From the NCBI GenBank assembly GCA_030141605.1, contig JAQGDQ010000487.1:1-64000 (forward strand): a DNA stretch of 64,000 bases. Direction: 5' to 3'. The stretch is from Tubiluchus corallicola. Taxonomy: Eukaryota > Priapulida > Priapulimorpha > Priapulimorphida > Tubiluchidae. Within the stretch, counting starts at the first letter, position 1; every line of letters starts with the position of its first letter. Made by a program: the position numbers and the translations under genes. Positions 22,541 to 32,337 of the stretch are shown in pieces. The notes under the pieces were generated by a model. The model was given only the letters and a program-made list of their open reading frames with translations. It had not been told where the DNA came from and made no database searches.

Positions 22541-22800
22541 AGTACACACGGGTGTGCGAACAGCTTGCGCTAAAGCGTACCTGATAACAGTCCGTACTGC
22601 TGCGCCGCTATGGCGACACCAACTGCGCGAACTGCTGCGCAGTAGGAATTTCCCTACTTTCTTTTTGTATACTTTGGTATCATTTTGGAGAACGTTGACC
22701 GTGCCTTTCTTGTGTCGGTGAACACTGATTACCATGGCAACGATATAGAAATAGCGTTTGGTTGGCGACTTTTCAGCCGCTATTCTGGCGCATGTTAATT
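22540..22800 (+). promoter_or_regulatory. Candidate promoter region of DLEC1 (GC-richer island)
   Basis: A locally GC- and CpG-richer block (several GCGC, ACTGCTGCGC and GGCGACAC motifs) in an otherwise AT-rich stretch. It contains the X-box-like site at 22728-22741. It lies 1.7 kb upstream of the DLEC1 coding exon, which starts behind a splice acceptor, so a non-coding first exon near here is plausible. This is inference from composition and the motif. Confidence 0.35.
22728..22741 (-). promoter_or_regulatory. RFX X-box-like motif
   Basis: On the minus strand it reads GTTGCCATGGTAAT, matching 13 of 14 positions of the ciliary X-box consensus GTHNYYATRRNAAC. RFX factors use this site to activate cilium genes, and the next gene downstream is the axonemal gene DLEC1. 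Confidence 0.5.
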
Positions 22801-23826
22801 TTATAAACTTTTTTCTATTACCGATTAAGTCAGCTGTGCAGTATGTGTTAGTAACACTAGAATCTATAGATAAACAAGAGCAAAATGAGAAACTCAGTGC
22901 CTATGATTGGTTTGGAGATACGTAATTGTAGCGGTTGAGGTAAAAGTTTAAGCAAATTCCCTAGTTCGGCAGTCGCCTTGTATTGTACCTCCCAGTCACA
23001 GTGAGTCAGTGACTGAACTCCGCAGAATTTCTACGAATTCCTGGCCCGAAATTGATTCAGAAATATGAAATCGGGATGCCAGGCTCTTGTATTTCTTTTG
23101 GTGCATGGTCCAGAATAAAGTAACTGATCCAGCCAATTTAGTAATACTAGTATTACTAACTTAGTGCAATTTGATTATATATACAAATAATATAATCAAA
23201 TTTAAATAAATTTGCACATTGAATTTATGCTGCTTTGCTCTGCAAGATGTAGTTGAAGAAATTCTGTTAATGAGATAGATGTAATTTCAAAATCAAGCTT
23301 ACAAACAAAAGCAAAGGTATGCCAGCACAACGATTAGATGAAAATTTAGCTGCTCCTTACTTAAGAACATATGTATGTGGGCTAAATTGTCTTATTATCA
23401 TACAAGTTTCATTTTAAATTGTATTAATTTGTACTAAATTATATTCATTTGGGTATCGTGTTTTGATCTGGTGAATTTTTGGGTGCAGTGTTATAATATT
23501 ACGTTTGAATGTAGATTGCTGTCACTGATTTACAATGACAATTTGCAATTAGATAGAGGTCGACAAAAATGAGCTTAAACAGCATGAAAAGTTGTAATAT
23601 TAAAAGCTCATCTAGCTGATGATAACAATAACATGATCATGAAAATGGCAAATAATAGAGCCATTGGCGTGCAATGGAAATAACTACTGATTAGTGCAGT
23701 AAAATTTTTAGTAAAAATAATAGGTTCCTAATAAATATTGATGACGTTAATAACCCTTAAGCTGCATCCTGCAATATGAAGCATTACTTAATGCAGGGAG
23801 TTTGACATGAATTACTTTGTTTCTAT

Positions 23827-23960
23827 TGAGATGAATAGCCTAGTGGTCTGGCACCTGTTTTGCAAGTGAAGTTGAACAATGCCATACTGCTCAGTGAGTG
23901 TTTGTAAATGCCCGTGTTTGAGTGATAGAGGGTTAAGTTTAATAATGAGCCACAAATATG
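23827..23960 (+). mobile_element. Possible tRNA-derived SINE fragment
   Basis: TAGCCTAGTGGTCTGGC resembles a tRNA D-arm with a pol III A box (TRGCNNAGTGG), followed by an anticodon-arm-like segment and a weak B-box-like GTTGAACAATG. A second sequence with TGAATAGCTTAGTAGTC occurs at about 51585. Both are degenerate and no tail repeat was seen. Confidence 0.3.
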
Positions 23961-24346
23961 ATAATCCTTGCCACTGAGTGCAGATTTCAGGCATGCAGTG
24001 CACTGAACCATATTAAAAACAATAAATACTCATATTCAGTCTTTCAGCTAATTTTTGTTGAGCCACATATAAGCGCAAATTGTCAATGTGAGTTTGTGAA
24101 CATTTTAGATTTAAACATAACATTACACAAATTATCAAAATTTGAGGCTGTATAATGATGTTTGCCTGTACCTAGATTATGTGACTCAAAACTGCAAAAC
24201 TATTTAGGCATGATTTAGGTTTGATTAACTTTTAGTGTTTAAAACCTTCAATGTTAATATTATTCAGATTATTGACAGTCTAATGTTCCATTATTTTAGT
24301 TTAACTAGAGCAGGGTTCCAATTAGCTAATTAGTTTATATATATAT

Positions 24347-24439
24347 ATTCAAATCTCAATTGACCCTGATCATAACATATATATAAATATATAAAATATA
24401 TATATATATGTTATGATCAGGGTCAATTGAGATTTGAAT
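24347..24439. repeat. Perfect palindrome with (TA)n core
   Basis: ATTCAAATCTCAATTGACC... at the left is repeated exactly inverted at the right (...GGTCAATTGAGATTTGAAT), with arms of about 30 bp including CTGATCATAAC, separated by TATATA runs. It ends about 35 bp before the splice acceptor of the DLEC1 exon. Confidence 0.85.
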
Positions 24440-24491
24440 AGGCAAACTTATGTAACATTATTTGTTTTAATTTCAGGTTACATATAGCAAG

Positions 24492-27400
24492 ATGAGTGAT
24501 ACAGCCTTACCTCATGTGTCAGGTATGGCTGTTATACTTGAGAAATCATTTGACGGATATTTTGCTAAAGTGCCATCACCTCCAGATGAACATCTGATAA
24601 CTAATATATTTGTTTCACCTGAAGACAGCAAAAATGAATTCCATAATCAATATCTTGCTGATTTGCAGTACATTAAAGAGGGATATAGAAGTGACATTAA
24701 TACGCTAGAAGAGAATATTGCCAGGGATCTTGCAGAAGCAATAGACAGTGAGGCGCGAATTGTTACTGCTACCAAATGTGCAGAATTAGCTAGAATATTA
24801 TCAGAACATAAACCATCACAATACACATCGAGTACAGATGAGAACTTGCTTAAAGAACACAATTTATTTATCACCAATGAATTTTGCAGCAAAGAATATT
24901 GTAAGCTTATTAAAATAAAAAAGAAAGATGCAAAGTCAAAGTATACTGTGGCTAGTTACATGCCGGATAGAAAGCAATCAAACAATGGTGTTTATAAAAG
25001 ACAACCATATACTAAAACTACTCGTTCTTTTCAAAACAATAATGTAACATCAGAGTGTGAAGTCACTGGTGCCAGCAACCAGGTAACAAAATTGACTAAT
25101 AAAAAGAACTGTAAATATATTCAAAGGAACTTGAAAGAAAAGGAAGAAAGTTGTTTACCCAGGCGAGGCAATAAGAAAGCCAAACAACCTAGTAGGTGTT
25201 ATGTGGAATTCTGCTCATCTCCAGCTTCTGTGACGTTTTTGGATTTTGATGTAGGCAAAATGTATAAAAAAGTGCTAGAAATAAAGAATGTAACTCATAC
25301 TTTAAAACAATGTCGCATTGTGCAGCCAAACAATAAGTGCTTCAGAGTAGGAGAGGGTAAATTTTTGGGTGACACTGGCTATCTAGCTCCTGGTATGTCA
25401 TGTTATTATCCAGTGCAATTTTCACCTTCGTCATTAGATGATTGTTGTGATATCATCCGCGTCATTAGCCAGTCTGGAAATGCAGTCTCCATACCAGTAG
25501 AAGCTAAAATTACAGTTCCTGACTTGGGTTTGCCTGAGGTGCTTGACTGTGGTGACTGTTTACTAGGGTGCTCCAAGGAAGTCTTCTTTACATTGACTCT
25601 TCATGGTGCCAGGAGGCAATTTAGTTTACGGACTTCTGTTGAGGACTTGACTAAGGTAGAAGACATGGAAGCTGTAATTAATATACCTCCATTTTTAATA
25701 CTTCCTTCAGAGCTTGAAATTGATGCTGACGGCTGTGCTGAAATATGTGTTACATTTACACCTGAACTAGATGAAAGAATTTCCAGAGACCTATTCATTA
25801 TCTGTAACAAAGGCACAGTGCAAAAGTTTATGATAGCAGGTCAAGGATGCAATGCCTCTGTTGAAGTCATTGAGCCATGTCCTTGCACAGAAGAGAACTT
25901 GCCACATCCAGGAGAATTTCTTGACCCTCGTGTTGCATCTATTCTAAGAATACCACCAGCAAATCCTGGGACAGTCACAAAGATAAATTTAAGCATCAAA
26001 AATCGAAACGACGTTCAGTATATGTTTGGATGGATATTTTCAGCACCTAATCGGAAACCAACACATCCAGCATCTTTGTGTGACATTCTTGAATCGGAGG
26101 AGATGGAAATTGAAAAACAAAAAGTGGAAGAAGAAGAAGAGAGTTCTCAGTTTGGCAATGCTTACTTTATTAATCCTTCTCAAGGAGAACTCAGAGGCAA
26201 TCAGATAAAGCAATTTGAGATAACATTTTCACCTTTCAAAGTAGGTAACTTTGACAGCCTTCTACAGCTTGCGCTAGTTCATAAATCTGTAGTACGCACA
26301 CCACTAACTTTGGAAATTAAGGCAAAGTGCATTGGGCGTAAATTAGTTTTGACGCCGCCTATACTCTTCATCCCAGGAGAAGTTTTAATTGAGACAATTT
26401 CCAAAATTAACATTTGTTTGTTAAATTTGAGTTTGAGTAAATCATACTTTAGTTTTGAGCCTTGCTACGGAGATAATATAGTTGAAGTAACTCCTGGTGA
26501 GGGAAGTATACGGGCTCACTGTGGAGCTAATTTGACTCTTAGCATTACTGGTACTAAAGCTGGTGAGTTTAGCACATTAGTAAAATGTTATGTTAAAGAT
26601 GTGCTTCATCCACTGGAACTGCAATTAATTGGCAGATTCTGTGCCCCCAAGCTTGTATTTGATCAGCTGTCCTTGAATTATGGGCTTGTTAGGCAAGGAA
26701 CAATAGCAACAAAAGAACTAGCATTTCACAATCCTACAGTTACAGAAACAATATGGACCTTAAGGGATACTGCATCAGAAGTAGATTCTCCATTTACTTT
26801 TGAGCCTGACTGTGGCATGTTGCCCCCATTTGCAAGCTGTAAAGTGAAAGCTCATCTCTTTGTGACAAAAACAACGACTTTAAAAGCTATTATTGAACTT
26901 TGTGTTTCAGGAGGTGAGTGCACATATATTTCTGCTATGGCTGATATACAGCAGTCCTCCGTATGCTTCTTGTCATGTCGTCTGAACGTTAACAATGCCC
27001 ATACAGGCGTGACAGGGATGTATACTGCTAAGATTCATAACAAATCTCCCTTAGTGTCAAGTTTTTGTTGGCATCCACCACAAGGTGTTGATGTAAATAA
27101 TGTAAAAGTTGTTGTAGATCCAACATGTGTGAGTGGTACACTACAACCAAAAGAAACAAAAGATATCCAAATTAAAGTAACTCCTGTTGCTGCAGGTGAA
27201 TTCAACAGATTGTATCTACCTTGTTTCATTGAAGATGATGTATGCCCACTTATTTTTGCTATATTTGTGAGATCACATTCATTAACTGCAAGCATTTCAT
27301 TTGGTGATGGTTTCACCAACCTCAGCAAATTGAAAGATGATTCTTTTATTATGGATTTTGGTGAAGTTGAATTGGGCAAAGTCACACAAAAGATTCTTTC

Positions 27401-29099
27401 TTTAAGGAACGATTCGCCAATTGAAACTCATTTTTCAGTAAAGGTTAAACATCTAGCAGCTGAATCAAGAATCGTAGATGACAGTTTACATCATGCTCAA
27501 GAAGCAAATTGCATTTTAAAGAAAAAGGAGATGCTAAGTCCAACGTTTTTGCCTTCTGTTTCTGTTTCTGATGCTGGGTGTGCTTTTCATGTTCTTCCTT
27601 CTTATGGACCTCTTAAGAGATACGAACTTGTCAAAATTGTGATTGAACTACATAGCACGGTGTGGGGTTCTTATAGTGACATGCTCTTAATACAAGTAGG
27701 TGAACTGCATTTGGTAAAAATTGCTGTTTATGCTACTGTTATTGGGAATCCCTTGTACTTTCAAATGACTGGACCATCAAAACCAACAACACTCCACTTT
27801 GGTGAATATGTTTGTGGTGGTGAGACTGTTGAGCGTCATCTTACTGTAAAAAATCCAAGTCCTATTGACATTCAACTTGATTGGCGGTGTTTTTTAAAAC
27901 ATGATGATGATGAAAAAATATTAGATGTTTTAATATATGTAGACACGCCTTTTCCAAGGAAAGACCATTTGTACAGCGATGAATATGATAAAGCACAAGA
28001 AAAGTTTGATAAACTGGTTGTATTGCATGTTCAAAAACATGAAGGATACAAGACAGATGAGAGTTTTTATGTGCAACCTGAACAAATGATAGTTCCAGCA
28101 AATGATGGTGTAAAGGTTATTTTCAGTTTCAATCCAACTGAAATGGCAAAGGAGCAATTTTGTATTGGCTATGCTTTAGGCTACATTACACCTAGCAATA
28201 CAAAGTTGCTGCCAGGTGTGAAATGCCGTGAAAGTGGATATGATGTAAACCCCTTAAGGATAGAGTTGGTTGCTTCTGTAAAGTCACCACTTCTTCACCT
28301 AGATGTTTCCAGTGAAGAAGGACTTAAATTTACTCTTACAGCAGGAGACCTGTTTGATGTCGACGAGGATTTCAAACCAATTTTTCTTCCATCTGTAGAA
28401 TGTGGTGACTGTTTTACAGCCAAAAATAACTCTAATACACAACTAAAATTCAAGATTGAGCTTTCACCTCCATTTGTCCTTACCTCAGTTTCACCCATTG
28501 ATGCTAAAGCAAAAGATGGTGTGATAACTGTGAAACCAAAGAACTCTATTCAAATGAACGTTAGTTTTGTGTTGAAATTGGAGATGTTACAGTCCCATGT
28601 AAAACAGGACAAAAAAGCTAGTTTTGATGAACATAAAATGTATTTTCAAAGTGATTTTACGATACAACATTTTAAAAGCAGTTGCCAATCTTTTCCCCTT
28701 TCTGCAGTTATTAGCCTTCCAAACTTTAGTGTGTCTCACCAAATTCTTGACTTTGGTGTATGTGTTGTTGGCTTCAGAAGGGAACTCCATCTGAAACTGA
28801 CAATGCACGATCATTGCAAAGTTTATTGGACAGTTGAGAAAAGCAGTGACTCTGAAGAAGGAATGATAGCATTTGACATTTCAGCTATTAGTGGTCTCCT
28901 CACAACAACAATTCTAAAATCTGATACGAGTAGTGCTAGGCTCAGCATATATTTTACAGCTAAACATCCGAAAAAATATACGGCTGTATTCACATTTCGG
29001 TCATTATTTTGCAATCACGTAAAACTTCTTAGAGTTGTTGGAAGAGGTTCATATAATGAAATTAATGAGGCAGTGCTTGATGAAAAGCTTTTATCTTGA
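24492..29099 (+). CDS. DLEC1: DLEC1 / CFAP81 ciliary ASH-domain protein, 1535 aa, one coding exon
   Basis: Orthologue of deleted in lung and esophageal cancer 1, which belongs to a conserved axonemal family (Chlamydomonas FAP81) needed for cilia and sperm flagella. Residues 45-110 are a helical segment matching the N-terminal region of the family (FHNQYLADLQYIKEGY), then LLKEHNLFI. From about 236 a series of ASH/MSP-like beta domains follows: FLDFDVGKMYKKVLEIKN with APGMSCYYPVQFSP, then LDCGDCLLG (about 354), PPILFIPGE (about 617), LNYGLVRQGTIATKELAF (about 730), MDFGEVELGKV (about 955), HFGEYVCGGETVERHLTVKN with SPIDIQLDW (about 1100) and DFGVCVVG (about 1420). The end, RVVGRGSYNEI, matches the family C-terminus. 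Length fits (human about 1755 aa). The ATG sits behind an acceptor (TTTCAG at about 24471-24476) and the frame is open back to it, so an upstream exon could add residues. The absence of coding introns is odd, since vertebrate orthologues have dozens. AATAAA lies at 29882-29887. Confidence 0.92.
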   Translation: MSDTALPHVSGMAVILEKSFDGYFAKVPSPPDEHLITNIFVSPEDSKNEFHNQYLADLQYIKEGYRSDINTLEENIARDLAEAIDSEARIVTATKCAELARILSEHKPSQYTSSTDENLLKEHNLFITNEFCSKEYCKLIKIKKKDAKSKYTVASYMPDRKQSNNGVYKRQPYTKTTRSFQNNNVTSECEVTGASNQVTKLTNKKNCKYIQRNLKEKEESCLPRRGNKKAKQPSRCYVEFCSSPASVTFLDFDVGKMYKKVLEIKNVTHTLKQCRIVQPNNKCFRVGEGKFLGDTGYLAPGMSCYYPVQFSPSSLDDCCDIIRVISQSGNAVSIPVEAKITVPDLGLPEVLDCGDCLLGCSKEVFFTLTLHGARRQFSLRTSVEDLTKVEDMEAVINIPPFLILPSELEIDADGCAEICVTFTPELDERISRDLFIICNKGTVQKFMIAGQGCNASVEVIEPCPCTEENLPHPGEFLDPRVASILRIPPANPGTVTKINLSIKNRNDVQYMFGWIFSAPNRKPTHPASLCDILESEEMEIEKQKVEEEEESSQFGNAYFINPSQGELRGNQIKQFEITFSPFKVGNFDSLLQLALVHKSVVRTPLTLEIKAKCIGRKLVLTPPILFIPGEVLIETISKINICLLNLSLSKSYFSFEPCYGDNIVEVTPGEGSIRAHCGANLTLSITGTKAGEFSTLVKCYVKDVLHPLELQLIGRFCAPKLVFDQLSLNYGLVRQGTIATKELAFHNPTVTETIWTLRDTASEVDSPFTFEPDCGMLPPFASCKVKAHLFVTKTTTLKAIIELCVSGGECTYISAMADIQQSSVCFLSCRLNVNNAHTGVTGMYTAKIHNKSPLVSSFCWHPPQGVDVNNVKVVVDPTCVSGTLQPKETKDIQIKVTPVAAGEFNRLYLPCFIEDDVCPLIFAIFVRSHSLTASISFGDGFTNLSKLKDDSFIMDFGEVELGKVTQKILSLRNDSPIETHFSVKVKHLAAESRIVDDSLHHAQEANCILKKKEMLSPTFLPSVSVSDAGCAFHVLPSYGPLKRYELVKIVIELHSTVWGSYSDMLLIQVGELHLVKIAVYATVIGNPLYFQMTGPSKPTTLHFGEYVCGGETVERHLTVKNPSPIDIQLDWRCFLKHDDDEKILDVLIYVDTPFPRKDHLYSDEYDKAQEKFDKLVVLHVQKHEGYKTDESFYVQPEQMIVPANDGVKVIFSFNPTEMAKEQFCIGYALGYITPSNTKLLPGVKCRESGYDVNPLRIELVASVKSPLLHLDVSSEEGLKFTLTAGDLFDVDEDFKPIFLPSVECGDCFTAKNNSNTQLKFKIELSPPFVLTSVSPIDAKAKDGVITVKPKNSIQMNVSFVLKLEMLQSHVKQDKKASFDEHKMYFQSDFTIQHFKSSCQSFPLSAVISLPNFSVSHQILDFGVCVVGFRRELHLKLTMHDHCKVYWTVEKSSDSEEGMIAFDISAISGLLTTTILKSDTSSARLSIYFTAKHPKKYTAVFTFRSLFCNHVKLLRVVGRGSYNEINEAVLDEKLLS

Positions 29100-29900
29100 A
29101 TGTTGCTTGCAAATATGGACATATTTTATTATAAAATTGTTCGTTGATGTAAAATTGAACACTTGAGTTTTAAACATTGTGTAAATTCCCTAACAATTTT
29201 TCCTGCTTGTAGCCCATTAATTGCTGTTTACGAATTTTATAAATTATCTACATCTCTTACTGATATCCTCATAATATTTTTTCTTACTTTGGAAACGATA
29301 TTTTAAATTATTTTTTTAATTATTGTTCTTTTCGTTTTTTGAACAGTTGTGTTACGTGCTCTGTTATGCAAACAGTATCTGCAATGTGTTAAAAAGTGCC
29401 TCAAAAAACTAGTTACATGCGTACAAGCATTTAACAGTGTCCCTACTGTTTCTTAAGTTGTTTATATTTTCTATTGAAATTATTTAATTTAGTGCTTGCA
29501 GTTTATAGGTTATGATACTTCTAATTGTATGGCTGCATGTATATAACCTGTATTAATAGTATTGCATGGCAAAAGATATAGTCTTTTGTATAATGTGCCA
29601 ATGTTGAAATGTTGAAAAGGTATAATTCATAATATTAATTATTTGTATTCATAATTCTTTCCAGCTCTGTCAGAACATTTGTTTTTCGTTCCATATAATG
29701 ATGACATTTCTGAGCTACACAGTACAGTCTTGGGTATTTGTACTACTGTATGAAATTTTGTGTGTAGTTGCCATTTCTGAGTTTTATCATAAGCACTACA
29801 TCATAATATAATGTAAATACTTAAATAGAAGCATGTCTTGTAATTGAATCTGTGGATCTGTAGTAATAATTAACAAATTTGAATAAATTTCTATGTGTTT
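29100..29900 (+). other. DLEC1 3' UTR
   Basis: AT-rich, no other coding content; a poly(A) signal AATAAA at 29882-29887 probably ends the transcript. Confidence 0.5.
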
Positions 29901-30704
29901 TATTAGTTGTCACTTGTGATTTAAAAGTTTGTTTACCTTACGGAACAAATTAATTTAAAAAAAAGTTATTATATTTATCTATGACTTGCTTTTGCTTGTC
30001 GCATGTGAAAAACTTGATAAGATTTCTGCTATTATGATCACTGAAATTTGGCACGAAGTTTTTCTTGATTAGCACTAGATATAAGTTAACTGAGCTTTAA
30101 TAAGTAATTATGCCAATAATTGCACATGTCTGAACTGCGCACTGTACAGTCCTTCTAAAGAAAACTTAAAATGAACAACAAAAGCAATGGATTTAGAAAA
30201 GGCTTTTTGTGAACTACACTGACACCAGTGATATTATTATTATATTAGGCCACTACTTATTCGGAGTATGAAGGAAACTGGGCATTGGAATGAGATATTA
30301 GCTTATTATATTACCAGCCTGTTACGTGAGTAACCTTATTTTGCATGTAGACTAGGCCTTCGCTTAAATACTTCCCGTTTTTGCGGCGTTTCATTTAAGG
30401 ACGTTAAACATTTGACACCTCGTGTTTCATTTAACGACGAACATTTTGTTTTAATGACGATTTTTTTACTTTACTGACAGTTATTTCTTTTATGAACAAC
30501 TTTAGCTGTAGTGAAGGATTAAAATAGTACATATTGCTTTATTCTGTTCTAAAAACGTATTGTATATAGTAATGTAAAACATTATGCTTATGCTTCCCGA
30601 CAGAGTACTAAATTAGTAATAGTAAGTGCTAGCCCTCTTGTGTCAAGTGAGATCTATTTGCAACTGGGTGCAAACTTTAGGTGAAGGAATTTTGTCTGCA
30701 ACTT
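29901..30704. other. Intergenic stretch
   Basis: No gene. At 30390-30470 there is a loosely repeated TTTAACGACG/TTAATGACGA motif that may be the edge of an old element. Confidence 0.3.
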
Positions 30705-30718
30705 GTTGCTATAGCAAC
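30705..30718. promoter_or_regulatory. Perfect palindromic X-box match
   Basis: GTTGCTATAGCAAC fits all 14 positions of GTHNYYATRRNAAC on both strands. It lies 1.6 kb downstream of the DLEC1 stop and 8.4 kb upstream of GPR155, with no recognised gene beginning next to it, so function is open. Confidence 0.4.
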
Positions 30719-30939
30719 CGGACCTAATATTCGGACGAAATTGTCCCAAGGCTTGGATTCCACTTTGCAGTATTTAACCACTACCTGGCTAGGGTTTCAA
30801 CGTTAACGAAAGAGAAACCACTAGCTAGGTATTGGTAAGAAAGATAGGTAGTTTGAAGGTTAGGTAGAAAGAAATTAATCAGTGGAAATATTAATAAAAT
30901 TAATATTATAATATTTGTTGAAATATCAATCAGTTCAAA

Positions 30940-31985
30940 TTAATATGTACAATTTTTGAATGAAAATTACATTTTTCTCAATGATAGCCTGAGAAAGTTG
31001 GAACCTATCATACCACACTATGGGCTTTTGCAGGGAAACTTCCTGAGCCCTTTACTGTTCATAATGTTTATTGCACATCTGACTCAATTCAGAATTAGAA
31101 ACTCTCGACCTAGCAGCTCTTTCATTATTATATACTGATGATTTGGTGTTGATGATATATATATGCCACTTCCCATATGGCTTTGCAGGCTGCAATCAGT
31201 GCCCTTGAAAAGTGGGTCTACTCAAATAAAATGTCAGTCAATAAACATAAATCTAAAATAATGGAATTCAGAAATAGTGACCGACTTTCACAGAAAAATA
31301 TTTTTACTTATCAAGGTAAACAGTTAAAAATTATATCATCCTTTAATTATCTAAGCATAACTTTGCAACCCTTTCTTGTCACTACATTGCATTGGGAAAG
31401 AATTGCCATAAAATGTGTAACAGTGACACACACCCTCAAATGCCTGCATTTGCTATCTGTGGAAACTGCATCATGTCTGTTCAACATTAAAGTATTACCT
31501 TTTGTAATTTATGGCATTGAGAGTCTTTGGGATGACATGCCATCTGCAATTTTTTTGAAATTTGACTCCATAAAAGGAAGGTTTTTGAAATGGGTTTTGG
31601 ACCTATCTGTAAATATGTCAAATACAAAAACTTTCTTGCTGTGTAATACAGAAAGGCTCTGCATTGAAATTTATAAATACTTTAAAGTATCCCAGACTCA
31701 AGAATTCTGCAAATATTTAGAAAAGGTCGAAGATAAGGTAGACTCAATAGAGTTTCTATAATACGCCGGCAATAACTCTAAATGAATGGAAAAAACCCAG
31801 GTTGCAGAACCAAAAAGCCGTGCAATTCATGGGTTCCACTATAAAATCTGCTTAAGAAAGTGCTTTGACCGACAACAAACTTGTATATATATATATATAT
31901 ATAAGCTTTCTAACTCAATAGGTGGTAGACACCATCTCTTGACATGTTTAGCGAATACTATCTTTCCATACCTGTGAACACATGC
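30940..31985 (+). mobile_element. Degenerate non-LTR retrotransposon (LINE) reverse transcriptase 3' part
   Basis: Three broken frames follow one another. GLLQGNFLSPLLFIMFI (about 31020-31070) is the LINE reverse-transcriptase segment just before the active site. The 31177-31761 frame (194 codons) has ALEKWVYSNKMSVNKHKSK, then SSFNYLSITLQP and GIESLWDDM, the thumb region of LINE polymerases. The last part has a histidine/cysteine end (GRHHLLTC) typical of LINE C-termini. The active-site segment between the first two frames is disrupted, and an AT microsatellite interrupts the end. It is an inactive 5'-truncated copy. Confidence 0.7.
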
Positions 31986-32049
31986 CTAATTAATTCAATG
32001 ACAATTATTATTCTCGCCAATTGAGTTAAACATTCTCTTTTAATGTATG

Positions 32050-32329
32050 CAGGGCCTATTTCAGCTTAAGCGAGGCCCAGGGAAGTGGGGCGTGTGAGGC
32101 TTCCTCGGGGGGAAGGGCGAAGCGCCGGGGGGGCCGTCGCCACTATGGTTGGTGTCCAGAAAATTTTTGAACTGCTAGAATGCCGGAGAACCATTTTTGA
32201 AGAGAAAATATGGAGTTATACGGTTTGTTCGCATAAAGCAAAAAAATAATGTTACCTCAGCGCGAGGCCCCCCTGGAGGATGAGGCCCAGGGGAAGTATC
32301 CCCACTTCCCCCCCTTGAAATAGGCCCTG
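32050..32329. mobile_element. hAT-type MITE, 280 bp, with 8-bp target duplication
   Basis: The terminal inverted repeat CAGGGCCTATTTCA is identical at both ends, and the 8-bp duplication AATGTATG lies at 32042-32049 and 32330-32337. An 8-bp target duplication with a CAGGG start is the hAT signature. The interior is markedly GC-rich compared with the surroundings and has no coding frame. Confidence 0.88.
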
Positions 32330-32337
32330 AATGTATG

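Noticed and set aside
22499-22735. Basic 78-codon minus-strand frame in the GC-richer island
   Set aside because: CpG-rich sequence with no domain; it is better explained as promoter DNA.
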